Shown piece after piece: positions 44,973 through 53,469 of a stretch of DNA of 64,000 nt. Numbering within the stretch: position 1 is the first letter of the stretch; each line of letters begins with the position of its first letter. The DNA is from Mesorhizobium sp. WSM4311. GTDB taxonomy: Bacteria > Pseudomonadota > Alphaproteobacteria > Rhizobiales > Rhizobiaceae. The DNA is taken from assembly GCF_002295115.1 (NCBI RefSeq), contig NZ_NSFV01000006.1, forward strand, positions 12,501 to 76,500, given 5' to 3'. The position numbers and the translations under genes are program-made. The notes below the pieces were generated by a model. The model searched no databases, was not told where the DNA came from, and saw nothing but the letters and a program-made list of their open reading frames with translations.

Positions 44973-45003
44973 TTTTGTTACGCTCCACAGGCGCGACGGC
45001 CGA

Positions 45004-45037
45004 AGCGCGTCGCTGAAACGAATTCATGCGACGCGCT
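45004..45037. repeat. 10-bp inverted repeat upstream of phnC
   Basis: AGCGCGTCGC, 14 nt, GCGACGCGCT, a perfect inverted pair in the gap between phnC and the DUF1868 gene. It probably ends the transcript from the DUF1868 side or belongs to a dispersed repeat. Confidence 0.5.
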
Positions 45038-45111
45038 CCAGGTCTTTGGCTTTATGCATGTCGTTCTCCCGGGGCCACTTTCGGGCGACTGCATTGGCGC
45101 CTTGTCGGCGA

Positions 45112-45822
45112 TCAGCCGAGCACCAGCAATTCCTCGAAGTGCTTCATGTCGCGGAAGGCGCAGAAGGCGGGCGCCTTGATCTCGATTGTCGGAGCCTGCC
45201 TTGCGAAAAGCGCCAGGCAATCGTCGAACAGAGCCTGCCACGCGGCGGCGCGATCGGAGGCGAGGCGCTGGATCTGATAGGCAAAGGTGATGTGGAAGAC
45301 GTAGGCGTCATGATCGGGGTGCCGATAGCCGAACGGCACCGCCAACGCATCGCGCCATTGACGCATGATGCGCACGTCCTCGTCGGTCGCGCCGGCCACG
45401 GTGAGACCGGTGGGCACGATTTCGATCACCTTGATGTTGAAAGGACCGAAGCCCTCGAAGCCCTTAAGGCGCTCCAGATAGAGGCGGGTCATGGCGTCAA
45501 TGCTGGTGTCGAGCGGTACGTCCTGCGGCCAGTAAGGCAAGCGGCGACGATATTCGATGATGCCCTGGAACAGCGTCATATGCAGGCTGGAAATGGGCGT
45601 GAAGGCGAGCCGGTCGGCGTCGGGCATCGCCAGCATCTTCTCGCGCACCGCAAGCACCACGGCCTCGGAGGGCGAGCCGCTGACGAGATGGCTGACAACG
45701 GTGTTGCCGGGCTCGGTCAGGAAATTGCCCGAGGTGTCGTAGCGCGTGCCGAGATGCGCCGGCGGGGTCGGGTTGGAGCCGGCAAAGAATCCGGCGAGCG
45801 AGGGTCTGACGGTGTCGAGCAT
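45112..45822 (-). CDS. DUF1868-like 2H phosphoesterase-family protein
   Basis: About 236 residues. I recognise the DUF1868 pattern: GTRYDTSGNFLTEPGNTVV near the N-terminus. Two His-x-Thr motifs (H81-M-T and H177-I-T) are the catalytic pair of the 2H phosphoesterase fold, which opens cyclic nucleotide or sugar phosphates. AAGGAG precedes ATG 45822. It follows the transferase gene by 84 bp in the phn locus. No phnP (cyclic ribose phosphate phosphodiesterase) is seen in the window, so this protein could take that step. This last point is a hypothesis. Confidence 0.7.
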   Translation of the reverse strand: MLDTVRPSLAGFFAGSNPTPPAHLGTRYDTSGNFLTEPGNTVVSHLVSGSPSEAVVLAVREKMLAMPDADRLAFTPISSLHMTLFQGIIEYRRRLPYWPQDVPLDTSIDAMTRLYLERLKGFEGFGPFNIKVIEIVPTGLTVAGATDEDVRIMRQWRDALAVPFGYRHPDHDAYVFHITFAYQIQRLASDRAAAWQALFDDCLALFARQAPTIEIKAPAFCAFRDMKHFEELLVLG

Positions 45823-45906
45823 GGCAATCTCCTTGGGAGATGGCGTCCTGTCCGAGTCCTGTGTCAGGGATATGAACAAGCCCCTTAATGACGATGATGT
45901 GAGGAG

Positions 45907-46524
45907 CTATCCCTCGTATTTCTCCAGGAAGGCCTCCGCCGACAGTTCGCGAAAATCATCGAGCGAAGCGCGCAGCCGCACGTGGTCCCAGTCCCACCAG
46001 GCAAGCGCCTGGTAGCGTTCGGCGGTGCGGCGGTCGAAGCGCTCGCGGATCGGCTTGGCCGGCACGCCGGCGACGATGGTGTAGGGCGCGACATCCTTCG
46101 AGACAACCGCCCCGGCGCCAACCGCCGCGCCATCGCCGACGGTGACGCCCGGCAGGACGGTCGAACCATGACCGAGCCAGGTGTCGTGACCAACGGTGAC
46201 GCGCTTGGCGCGGCGCTGGGCGAAGAACTCGCTCTCATGCTCGGCGTCGTCCCAATAGTCCGAGGCGCGGTAGGTGAAGTGATGCAGCGTCGGCCGCCAG
46301 GTCGGGTGGTTGGTGGCGTTGAGGCGCACGCTTGCCGCGATATTGGCGAACTTGCCGATCGTCGCGCACCAGACAGAGCAATCCTGCATCATGTAGGAAT
46401 AGTCGCCGAGTTCGCTTTCCGAAACCCGGCTGCGGTCGGCGATCTCGGTCCAGCGGCCAAGCGTCGAATTGTGCACCTCCGCCGTCGGATGGACCAGCGG
46501 CGTCTCCGACAATTTCCTGGTCAT
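45907..46524 (-). CDS. hexapeptide-repeat transferase of phosphonate locus
   Basis: 205 residues. A left-handed beta-helix of hexapeptide repeats (VHNSTLGRWTEIADRSRV, later VTVGHDTWLGHGSTVLPG and VAPYTIVAGVPAKPI) marks an acyl-/acetyltransferase. This version, with DYSYMMQDCSVWCATIGKFA, is the one repeatedly found inside C-P lyase operons (TIGR03308 as I recall). Its start overlaps phnL by 4 bp. It may acetylate aminophosphonates in the manner of PhnO; that is inference. Confidence 0.87.
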   Translation of the reverse strand: MTRKLSETPLVHPTAEVHNSTLGRWTEIADRSRVSESELGDYSYMMQDCSVWCATIGKFANIAASVRLNATNHPTWRPTLHHFTYRASDYWDDAEHESEFFAQRRAKRVTVGHDTWLGHGSTVLPGVTVGDGAAVGAGAVVSKDVAPYTIVAGVPAKPIRERFDRRTAERYQALAWWDWDHVRLRASLDDFRELSAEAFLEKYEG

Positions 46525-47228
46525 GCGGCGAGTTTTCCTGGAGCAAAAGCGGTGACGTCGATGATGCGGTCGGCAACGGCCTCGCGCACATCATGATCGT
46601 GGAAGATACCGAGCAGGGCGACGCCCGCCGCCTTCTTGGCGGCGATGAGTTCGATCACCACGTCGCGGTTGGTGGCATCGAGCGAGGCGGTCGGCTCGTC
46701 GAGCAGCAGGATAGGATGCTCGGTGATGAAGCCGCGCGCGATGTTGACGCGCTGCTGCTCGCCGCCGGAGAAGGTCGCCGGCGGCAGCGCCCAGAGTTTT
46801 TCCGGCAGGTTAAGCTGCGACAGCAGGGCGCGCGCCTTGCCTCTGGCGGCCTCGCGGTCCTCGCCGCGCTCGACCAGCGGCTCGGCGACGACATCGAGCG
46901 CCGAGACGCGCGGCACGGTGCGCAGGAACTGGCTGACATAGCCGATCGTTTGCCGGCGAACGGCAAGCACGGTGCGTGGGCTGGCGTTGGCAAGATCGAT
47001 CAGTCCGCCCTCGTGGCTGACGATGATCTGCCCCTCGTCGACGGCATAGTTGCCGTAGAGCATTTTCAGGATCGAGCTCTTGCCGGCCCCGGACGGGCCG
47101 CCGAGCACGGTGCATTCTCCTGCCTTGATCGAGAACGAGACACCGGCGATAACGGGCAGTTTGATGCCGTCGCGCAGATGCATGGTGAAGCTTTTTGCGA
47201 CGTCGGAAACAACGAGCGGGGTTGGCAT
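46521..47228 (-). CDS. phnL: C-P lyase accessory ATPase PhnL
   Basis: 235 residues. Walker A GGPSGAGKSS, Q-loop IGYVSQFLRTVPR, signature FSGGEQQR, Walker B ILLLDEPTASLD and H-loop FHDHDV (Phe-His) are as in PhnL. The ATPase-like protein is a partner of the C-P lyase core complex and not of a membrane importer. It starts 2 bp after the phnK stop. Confidence 0.93.
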   Translation of the reverse strand: MPTPLVVSDVAKSFTMHLRDGIKLPVIAGVSFSIKAGECTVLGGPSGAGKSSILKMLYGNYAVDEGQIIVSHEGGLIDLANASPRTVLAVRRQTIGYVSQFLRTVPRVSALDVVAEPLVERGEDREAARGKARALLSQLNLPEKLWALPPATFSGGEQQRVNIARGFITEHPILLLDEPTASLDATNRDVVIELIAAKKAAGVALLGIFHDHDVREAVADRIIDVTAFAPGKLAA

Positions 47229-47230
47229 CG

Positions 47231-48007
47231 TTACACCTGCAAAATGGAAGAAACGAGAAGCTGCGTGTAGGGCGCGCGCGGATCGTCCAGCACGCGGTCG
47301 GTGAGGCCGCTTTCGACGACGCGGCCGTCCTTCATCACCATCATGCGCTGCGACAGCAGGCGCGCCACCGCGAGATCGTGGGTGACGACGATGGCCGCGA
47401 GGCCGAGATCGGTGACCAGCCCGCGCAAGAGATCAAGCAAGCGCGCCTGCACCGAGACGTCGAGACCGCCGGTCGGCTCGTCCATGAACACCAGCCTTGG
47501 GCCGGTGACGAGGTTGCGGGCGATCTGCAGGCGCTGGCGCATGCCACCGGAAAAGGCACGTGGCTCGTCGTCGATACGGTCTTGCTCGATCTCGACGCGC
47601 GACAGCCAGTCGACGGCCGTGGCGCGGATCTTGCCATAATGGCGGTCGCCGACCGCCATCAGCCGTTCGCCGACATTGGCGCCGGCAGACACCGTCATGC
47701 GCAGGCCGTCGGCCGGGTTCTGGTGGACAAAGCCCCAGTCGGTGCGCATCAGGAAGCGACGCTCGGCCTCGCTCATGCGGTAGAGCTCGCGGAACTGGCC
47801 GTCGCGCATGCGGTAGCTGGCGGTGCCCGACGACGGTAAGAGCCGCGTCGACAGGCAATTGAGCAGCGTCGTCTTGCCGGAGCCGGATTCGCCGACGACC
47901 GCCAGGACCTCGCCCGGCCACAGGTCGAAGGAGACGTTGTCGCAGCCGACGCGCGAACCGTAGAATTTGGAGAGCGCCGAGACGCGCAGCAGCGGTTCGT
48001 CGGTCAT
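47231..48007 (-). CDS. phnK: C-P lyase accessory ATPase PhnK
   Basis: 258 residues. Walker A GESGSGKTT, Q-loop FVHQNPADGLRM (typical of PhnK), signature FSGGMRQR, Walker B LVFMDEPTGGLD and H-loop VTHDLA. PhnK docks on the PhnGHIJ core and couples nucleotide turnover to the lyase. It overlaps the phnJ stop by 4 bp. Confidence 0.95.
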   Translation of the reverse strand: MTDEPLLRVSALSKFYGSRVGCDNVSFDLWPGEVLAVVGESGSGKTTLLNCLSTRLLPSSGTASYRMRDGQFRELYRMSEAERRFLMRTDWGFVHQNPADGLRMTVSAGANVGERLMAVGDRHYGKIRATAVDWLSRVEIEQDRIDDEPRAFSGGMRQRLQIARNLVTGPRLVFMDEPTGGLDVSVQARLLDLLRGLVTDLGLAAIVVTHDLAVARLLSQRMMVMKDGRVVESGLTDRVLDDPRAPYTQLLVSSILQV

Positions 48008-48903
48008 TGTGCGGGCTCCATTTTTTCGGAAGCGAGATGGATTTCCGGAGCAAGATGGCCGCGATGGCCCTCTTCACGCCGCTTCTCGCAATGGTCGGTG
48101 TCGGAGCAGACAAACATGTGGCCGCCATGATCGTCGAGGATGACCTCGTCGAGATAGACATTCTCGGCCGCGCAAAGTGCGCAGGGTTGGTCGAAGGTCT
48201 GCACCTCGAACGGATGGTCCTCGAAGTCGAGGCTGACGACATCGGTGAAGGGCGGCACCGCATAGATGCGCTTCTCGCGGCCGGCGCCGAACAGCTGCAA
48301 GGCCGGCGAGCGGTGCATTTTGGGATTGTCGAATTTCGGCGTCGGCGAGGGGTCCATCACATAGCGGCCCTCGACCTTGACCGGATAGGCATAGGTGGTG
48401 GCGATGCGGCCGTGTTTGGCGATGTCCTCGTAGAGCTTCACATGCATGAGGCCATACTCCTCCAGCGCATGCATCTTGCGCGTTTCCGTCTCGCGCGGTT
48501 CGAGGAAGCGCAGCGGCTCGGGGATCGGCACCTGATAGACCAGCACCTGGCCCGCGGTCAGCGGATGTTCGGGGATGCGGTGGCGGGTCTGGATGATGGT
48601 GGCGCTGGCTGTGTCGGTGGTGACAGCGACATTGGCGACTTTCTTGAAGAAGGCGCGGATCGACACCGCATTGGTGGTGTCGTCGGCGCCCTGGTCGATG
48701 ACCTTCAGCACGTCATCGGGGCCGATGATCGAGGCGGTGACCTGGACGCCGCCGGTGCCCCAGCCATAGGGCATCGGCATTTCGCGCGAGGCGAACGGCA
48801 CCTGATAGCCTGGGATGGCGATGCCCTTGAGGATCGCCCGGCGGATCATCCTTTTGGTCTGCTCGTCGAGATAGGCGAAGTTGTAGGTGGCGATATCGGT
48901 CAT
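48004..48903 (-). CDS. phnJ: C-P lyase catalytic radical-SAM subunit PhnJ
   Basis: 299 residues. The cysteine set C241-x2-C244-x21-C266-x5-C272 matches the iron-sulfur/active-site pattern of PhnJ. Glycine 32 (IAIPGYQV), the radical-bearing residue, is at its expected number. The enzyme cleaves the carbon-phosphorus bond of ribose-1-phosphonate-5-phosphate, releasing the alkane and the cyclic ribose phosphate. The gene overlaps fosX upstream and phnK downstream, each by 4 bp. All key residues appear intact. Confidence 0.97.
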   Translation of the reverse strand: MTDIATYNFAYLDEQTKRMIRRAILKGIAIPGYQVPFASREMPMPYGWGTGGVQVTASIIGPDDVLKVIDQGADDTTNAVSIRAFFKKVANVAVTTDTASATIIQTRHRIPEHPLTAGQVLVYQVPIPEPLRFLEPRETETRKMHALEEYGLMHVKLYEDIAKHGRIATTYAYPVKVEGRYVMDPSPTPKFDNPKMHRSPALQLFGAGREKRIYAVPPFTDVVSLDFEDHPFEVQTFDQPCALCAAENVYLDEVILDDHGGHMFVCSDTDHCEKRREEGHRGHLAPEIHLASEKMEPAQ

Positions 48904-49319
48904 GATGCGACCTCAAGTCCTTTGGCATAGCGCGCCAGCCGCTCGGTGAGCGTGCCGGTGTGCAGTTCGAACATGTGGTTGTCGTCGTCGTAGAAATAGA
49001 TCGAGCGGCCTTCGCCCTCGACGCGTGGGCGCGGCGGGCGCATGTCGAGGCCTAGCTTGCCGACGCGCTCGGCGTAGCGGTCGAAATCGGCGTCATCGAT
49101 CTTGAAGGCAATGTGGTTGTAGCTGCGTTCGTTAAGCTTCTCGCCTTGCATGATGGCGATCCAGATGTCGCCGATCAGGAAGAATTTTTCGCGTGACAGC
49201 GAGAACTGCTCGGTGTCGCTGGCATAGACCTCGCGCGCGTCGAAGACGCCCTCGAGTATCCTTGTCATCCGCTCGAGGTCGCGAGCGATGAAGGTCATGT
49301 GGGACAGGCCTTCGATCAT
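48900..49319 (-). CDS. fosX: FosX-type fosfomycin/epoxide hydrolase
   Basis: 139 residues, a vicinal-oxygen-chelate fold. The manganese ligands H7, H69 and E118 and the base E44 of FosX are all at the expected positions. FosX adds water to the epoxide of fosfomycin. This sequence is nearly what I remember for the FosX of Mesorhizobium loti. Its position between phnI and phnJ, with 4-bp overlaps on both sides, ties it to phosphonate breakdown and not to antibiotic resistance as such. Epoxyphosphonate processing would fit. Confidence 0.95.
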   Translation of the reverse strand: MIEGLSHMTFIARDLERMTRILEGVFDAREVYASDTEQFSLSREKFFLIGDIWIAIMQGEKLNERSYNHIAFKIDDADFDRYAERVGKLGLDMRPPRPRVEGEGRSIYFYDDDNHMFELHTGTLTERLARYAKGLEVAS

Positions 49320-50428
49320 TCCGCGGCCTCCCGCTTCTCGTCGACCCTCGCGGGGTTTTCGCGGGCCTCATATTCGGCGCGCATGCGGCGCACGAGGTCG
49401 AGTTCGGCCTGGAAGTCGACATAGTGCGGCAGCTTCAGGTGTTCGACGAAGCCGGTTGCCTGGACGTTGTCGGAATGGGAGATGACGAACTCCTCGTCCT
49501 GGGCGGCGGCGATGATGTCCTCGCCGAGCTCGGAGGCGCGCAGGGCGCGGTCGCAGAGCGCCATGGCCATCGCCTTGCGCTCGCTCTGGCCGAAGACCAG
49601 GCCGTAGCCCCGGGTGAACTGCGGCGGCGCCTTGGCCGAGCCCTTGAACTGGTTGACCATCTGGCACTCCGTGACCCGCACCGTGCCGAGCGGTGCTGCG
49701 AAGGGCAGTTCGGGGACATCGAGTTCCAGCTCGACCTCGCCGATGCGGATTTCGCCGACGAAGGGATGGTTGCGGGCATAGCCGCGCTGGGTGGAATAGC
49801 CGAGCGCCAGGAGAAAACCCTCGTCGCCACGCGACAGCGCCTGCAGGCGGATGTCGCGCGCCATCGGGAATTCCAGCGGCTCGCGGGTGATGTCGCCGGG
49901 CACATGGTCCTGCGGCATCTGGCCATCCGGTTCGATCAGGCCTTCGCGGGCGAGGATCGCCGAGACGCGCGGCATGGCCTGCGCTTCCGTCTCGCGCCGC
50001 AAGGGTTCGGCGACACCGGCGCCGGCGGCAAGTTCGGGGTCGAGCAGCCGGTGCGTGTAGTCGAAGGTCGGCCCGAGCAACTGGCCGCCTGGCAGATCCT
50101 TGTAGGTCGCCGAGACGCGCCGTTCGACCAGCATGGCGCCGGTGTCGATCGGCTTGGTGTAGCCGAAGCGCGGCAGCGTGGTGCGATAGGCGCGCACCAG
50201 GAAGATCGCCTCGATCATGTCGCCGCGCGCCTGGACGATGGCGAGTGCCGCGAGTTCACGGTCGTAGAGCGAGCCTTCGCTCATCACCCGGTCGACGCCG
50301 AGCGCCAGCTGTTCGACAATCTGGTCGAGGCGCAGTGCCGGCACCGAACGGTCGCCGCGCCGGCGATCGGCGAGCAGGCTGTGGGCATTGGCGATTGCGG
50401 CTTCACCGCCTTTTACCGCGACATACAT
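49316..50428 (-). CDS. phnI: C-P lyase subunit PhnI
   Basis: 370 residues. The protein begins MYVAVKGGEAAIANAHSLL, as PhnI does, with DQIVEQLALGVDRVMSEGSLYD and the late SHSDNVQATGFVEHLKLPHY conserved. PhnI exchanges adenine of ATP for the phosphonate in the first step, with PhnG, PhnH and PhnL. ATG 50428 is clear; the longer open frame to 50863 is a coincidental reading of phnH. Confidence 0.95.
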   Translation of the reverse strand: MYVAVKGGEAAIANAHSLLADRRRGDRSVPALRLDQIVEQLALGVDRVMSEGSLYDRELAALAIVQARGDMIEAIFLVRAYRTTLPRFGYTKPIDTGAMLVERRVSATYKDLPGGQLLGPTFDYTHRLLDPELAAGAGVAEPLRRETEAQAMPRVSAILAREGLIEPDGQMPQDHVPGDITREPLEFPMARDIRLQALSRGDEGFLLALGYSTQRGYARNHPFVGEIRIGEVELELDVPELPFAAPLGTVRVTECQMVNQFKGSAKAPPQFTRGYGLVFGQSERKAMAMALCDRALRASELGEDIIAAAQDEEFVISHSDNVQATGFVEHLKLPHYVDFQAELDLVRRMRAEYEARENPARVDEKREAAE

Positions 50429-50430
50429 CT

Positions 50431-51042
50431 TCAAGCCTCCATCGTCTTGATGCGCGTCGTGCGCGGCAGGCAGGCTACGCCTTCTGATGTGGCGAGGATG
50501 ATGTCGACGCCGCGCGGAAAGCGCTGGATATTCTGCTTCCACTGCTCGATGAAATGACGCGGCATCTGCGCCGGCGCGATCGTGGCGCTGATTTCGATGC
50601 CGGGACCCTCCAGCAGCAACGGAGTGCCTGAAACGAGGTCGCTGACCTGCAGGATCAGGGTGGTCGACCTGTCGGGATAATCCTGCGTTCCCTGCGCAAA
50701 GCCGTCGAGCGCCATCATCTCGGCCGGCGTGGCGACAAAGGCGAAATGCGCGTCGGCAGGCGTGTTGGCCAGCGGCGCGCCGGTGTGGAAACCAAGCCAG
50801 GAGCCGATCGCGGCGGAGGCGTGCAGGGCCGGGTCGAGCCAGAGCGGCGTGTCGTTGTCGCACAGCGCCAGTGCCACGGCGCCAGCGGTTGGCGAGAGCG
50901 GCGCCGGCGGGCGGGCCAGGGCCGACAGAGGCTGCACGCTGCCCGGCCGCGCCATCGCGTCCATGACCGCGCGAAACACCGTCTGGGCGTTGAACACCGG
51001 ATCGGCAAAGCCGCCCTCGATCGATTGTGCTGCGATATCCAT
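50431..51042 (-). CDS. phnH: C-P lyase subunit PhnH
   Basis: 203 residues. N-terminus GGFADPVFNAQTVFRAVMDA then MARPGSVQPL is the PhnH pattern, with CLPRTTRI near the C-terminus. It forms the homodimer at the centre of the PhnGHIJ complex. The ATG overlaps the phnG stop by one base (TGATG), so translation is coupled. Confidence 0.93.
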   Translation of the reverse strand: MDIAAQSIEGGFADPVFNAQTVFRAVMDAMARPGSVQPLSALARPPAPLSPTAGAVALALCDNDTPLWLDPALHASAAIGSWLGFHTGAPLANTPADAHFAFVATPAEMMALDGFAQGTQDYPDRSTTLILQVSDLVSGTPLLLEGPGIEISATIAPAQMPRHFIEQWKQNIQRFPRGVDIILATSEGVACLPRTTRIKTMEA

Positions 51043-51503
51043 CAGTCTTCTCCGCGAACCATGGTGAAGAAATCCACTTTCGTTGCCGCTGTCTCGGCGC
51101 GGCGTTTTTCCTGGGCAGCGGCGAGCGCCGACCTCAAAGGCGCGATCAGCCTGGTCTCGACCTCGGCGCGGCGGGCAGGGTCCTGCCAGAGCGCGTCGGC
51201 GATCGCCGCCAGCTTCGCCTTCTGCTTGTCGCGGCCAAGCGCGTAGCAATGGCCCACCTGTCCGGACGGCAGCCGGACAGTGGCGCGGGTGACGGTCGCC
51301 TCGCCGACATTGAACGGCGCGCCGCCGCCGCCGATGCGACCGCGCAGCGTCACCAGCCCGGTCTCGGGACCGCGCAGCAGTTCGGCCTGCGACGGCAGGC
51401 CGGCTCCGTTCCAGAGCCGGACGATATCGTCGCCGCTCGATTGCGCCAGGGTCGCCATCGCGGCTTTGCGTCCGGCCTGGTCGCGGGCTTCCTGTCCTCG
51501 CAT
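51042..51503 (-). CDS. phnG: C-P lyase subunit PhnG
   Basis: About 153 residues. The core reads FNVGEATVTRATVRLPSG and the following HCYALGRDKQKAKLAAIADAL, the PhnG hallmark. Two in-frame starts exist: 51512 is almost touching AGAGGA, while 51503 is spaced about 9 nt from it, so I prefer 51503. It is first gene of the phnGHI-fosX-JKL operon, downstream of the PhnF-type palindrome. Confidence 0.93.
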   Translation of the reverse strand: MRGQEARDQAGRKAAMATLAQSSGDDIVRLWNGAGLPSQAELLRGPETGLVTLRGRIGGGGAPFNVGEATVTRATVRLPSGQVGHCYALGRDKQKAKLAAIADALWQDPARRAEVETRLIAPLRSALAAAQEKRRAETAATKVDFFTMVRGED

Positions 51504-51526
51504 CGGCAGCATTCCTCTTCGCTAAT

Positions 51527-51546
51527 TTGTCTATTGATATAGACAA
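51527..51546. promoter_or_regulatory. PhnF-type palindrome
   Basis: TTGTCTATTGATATAGACAA: perfect 8-bp arms around four bases, in the 111-bp divergent region between phnG and phnF. A further half-site-like TATACAA follows at 51549-51555. GntR/UTRA regulators bind such GTCTA/TAGAC palindromes. It is about 15-24 bp upstream of the phnG start codons, so binding would repress. Confidence 0.7.
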
Positions 51547-51581
51547 CTATACAAATTATACATATTACCTAGCGCGAGTCC

Positions 51582-51599
51582 ATGACGAGTGGATGACAG
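51582..51599 (-). promoter_or_regulatory. candidate PHO box upstream of phnG
   Basis: On the minus strand CTGTCAT, CCAC, TCGTCAT. The first half is a perfect PhoB repeat and the second matches at five of seven positions. It lies about 80 bp upstream of phnG and 25 bp upstream of phnF. Confidence 0.6.
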
Positions 51600-51623
51600 G
51601 GGACGGAAGGCAGGGGCCAACTC

Positions 51624-52373
51624 ATGATCGGGCGACAGGAAGCCGACAGTATTGAACGGCGCAGCGGCGTCTCGCTGTGGCGGCAGATCGCCGACAAGAT
51701 CCTGCAGGCGATCGCCACCGGCGATTTCGCCGAGAATGCCGCGCTGCCGCCGGAGGTGGCGCTCGCCGAGCGCTATGGCGTCAATCGCCACACGGTGCGC
51801 AGCGCCATATCGGCGCTTGTGCAGGAAGGTGTGCTGCGGGCCGAGCAGGGGCGTGGCACCTTCGTATTGTCTCGCAAGCGGCTGTCCTATCCGATCGGGG
51901 CGCGCACACGCTTTTCAACGGGCCTGCAGGGACAAACCTCGGAACGGCACATCGTGCTGCTTGCCTCGTCGGTCGAGCCGGCCAGCCCGCGTGTCGCCGA
52001 AGGGCTTGGCCTTGCCAAGGGCGCCGAGGTGATCCGGCTGGAGACACGCGGTGAGGCCGATGGACGGCCTGTGTCACGCGCTGCTGGCTGGTTCGATGCC
52101 AGGCGCTTTGCCGGCATCGACAAGGCGATGGCTGAGACTGGCTCGATCACCGCGTCGCTGGCCCGCTTCGGCATAGACGATTATCTCAGGCAATCGACCG
52201 TGCTGTCGGCACGCCATGCCGATGCGGCCGATCTCGCCGACCTCGACCTGCAGCCAGGCGCCATCGTGCTGGTCACGGTGGCCGTCAACATCACGCCGGA
52301 CGGTCAGCCGATCCAGTTCTCCGAGTCGCGCTTTCCGGCGGAGCGGGTCGAGCTCAAACTGTCGGCGCTGTGA
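51624..52373 (+). CDS. phnF: PhnF-like GntR/UTRA regulator
   Basis: 249 residues. Winged helix (residues 16-85; LPPEVALAERYGVNRHTVRS) followed by a UTRA ligand domain (from about 100) with the typical late ESRFPAERVEL. It is divergent from the C-P lyase operon with a matching palindrome in between, so it probably represses phn genes until a phosphonate or phosphate signal arrives. Promoter overlap implies it also controls itself. Convergent with the dehydrogenase gene, 15 bp away. Confidence 0.9.
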   Translation: MIGRQEADSIERRSGVSLWRQIADKILQAIATGDFAENAALPPEVALAERYGVNRHTVRSAISALVQEGVLRAEQGRGTFVLSRKRLSYPIGARTRFSTGLQGQTSERHIVLLASSVEPASPRVAEGLGLAKGAEVIRLETRGEADGRPVSRAAGWFDARRFAGIDKAMAETGSITASLARFGIDDYLRQSTVLSARHADAADLADLDLQPGAIVLVTVAVNITPDGQPIQFSESRFPAERVELKLSAL

Positions 52374-52388
52374 GCCGAACCCTGCCGA

Positions 52389-53405
52389 CTATCCGATCTC
52401 GATCACGGCCTTGATCAGGCCGGATTTCTCATGCGCCCAGCGGGCGAGATCGCTCGGCGTATCGGCCAGCGTCGTGCGGTGGGTGACCAGCTTGGCCAAG
52501 GGCACGGCGCCGTTGCGGATCGAGTCTGCGACATGATCGAAATCGGCACGCAGTGCATTGCGGCTGCCGACCAGCGTCATTTCGCGTTTGTGGAATTCAG
52601 GGTCGGAGAAGACGATGTCGTCCTTGACGACGCTGACCAGCACCAGTGTGCCGCCATGCGCGACGTGGGCGAAAGCCGACTGCACCGACCGGGTGTTGCC
52701 GGTGGCGTCGAAGACCAGGTCGAAGCCTTCGCCCGATGTCGCTTCCTTGACCAGATCCGGCACCGCTCCGCGCGAGCCGTCGAGGATCCTGAAGCCAAGT
52801 TCGTTTTCGGCGAAAACGAGACGTTCACTGCTCATGTCGAGCAGCGTCACGTCGAGCCCGGCAATGCGGGCGAAGATGGCGTTGCCGAGCCCGATCGGGC
52901 CGGCGCCGATGACCAGAGCGCGAGCGCCGGGATCGGCACGGGCGCGACGTACCGCGTGCGCGCCGATGGCCAGGAATTCGACGGCGGCTGCGTCGGCCAG
53001 CGACAGGCCATTGGCCGGATAGAGATTCTGCGCCGGGACAAGAATGCGTTCGCACATGGCGCCGTCGCGATGGACGCCCAAGACCTCGATCTTGACGCAG
53101 CAATTCGGTTTGCCGTGCCGGCAGGCGATGCACTTGCCGCAGGAGAGGTAAGGGTTGATGACGACCGGTTCGCCGACGGCAAGATCGACGCCCTCGCCGG
53201 TCTCGATGACGGTGCCGGAGACTTCATGGCCCATGATGCGGGGGTAGGCGAGGAACGGGTGCTTGCCTTCGAAAATGTGGTAGTCGGTGCCACAGATGCC
53301 GACATGGCTGACCGCGACCAGCGCCCAGCCGGCAGGGGGCGCGCCGGGCGCGGGGCGGTCTTCCAGGATGAGTTCCCCGGGCGAGCGGCAGATAACGGCT
53401 TTCAT
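52389..53405 (-). CDS. zinc-dependent alcohol dehydrogenase (sugar-acid/polyol type)
   Basis: 338 residues. Catalytic-zinc residues C38 (GICGTDYH) and H60-E61 (MGHE); four structural cysteines near 89-103 (SCGKCIACRHGKPNC); NAD site VIGAGPIGLGN. The overall look is that of LgoD/RspB-like dehydrogenases acting on aldonates or polyols. It is last gene of the cluster, 64 bp after the permease stop. Its substrate is probably derived from the imported sugar. Confidence 0.88.
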   Translation of the reverse strand: MKAVICRSPGELILEDRPAPGAPPAGWALVAVSHVGICGTDYHIFEGKHPFLAYPRIMGHEVSGTVIETGEGVDLAVGEPVVINPYLSCGKCIACRHGKPNCCVKIEVLGVHRDGAMCERILVPAQNLYPANGLSLADAAAVEFLAIGAHAVRRARADPGARALVIGAGPIGLGNAIFARIAGLDVTLLDMSSERLVFAENELGFRILDGSRGAVPDLVKEATSGEGFDLVFDATGNTRSVQSAFAHVAHGGTLVLVSVVKDDIVFSDPEFHKREMTLVGSRNALRADFDHVADSIRNGAVPLAKLVTHRTTLADTPSDLARWAHEKSGLIKAVIEIG

Positions 53406-53469
53406 GTCTCAGTCCGATTGGCTTTCCGACCTGTCTTCACGCCGGGCCGGAGATCGATTTCAGCAATGG

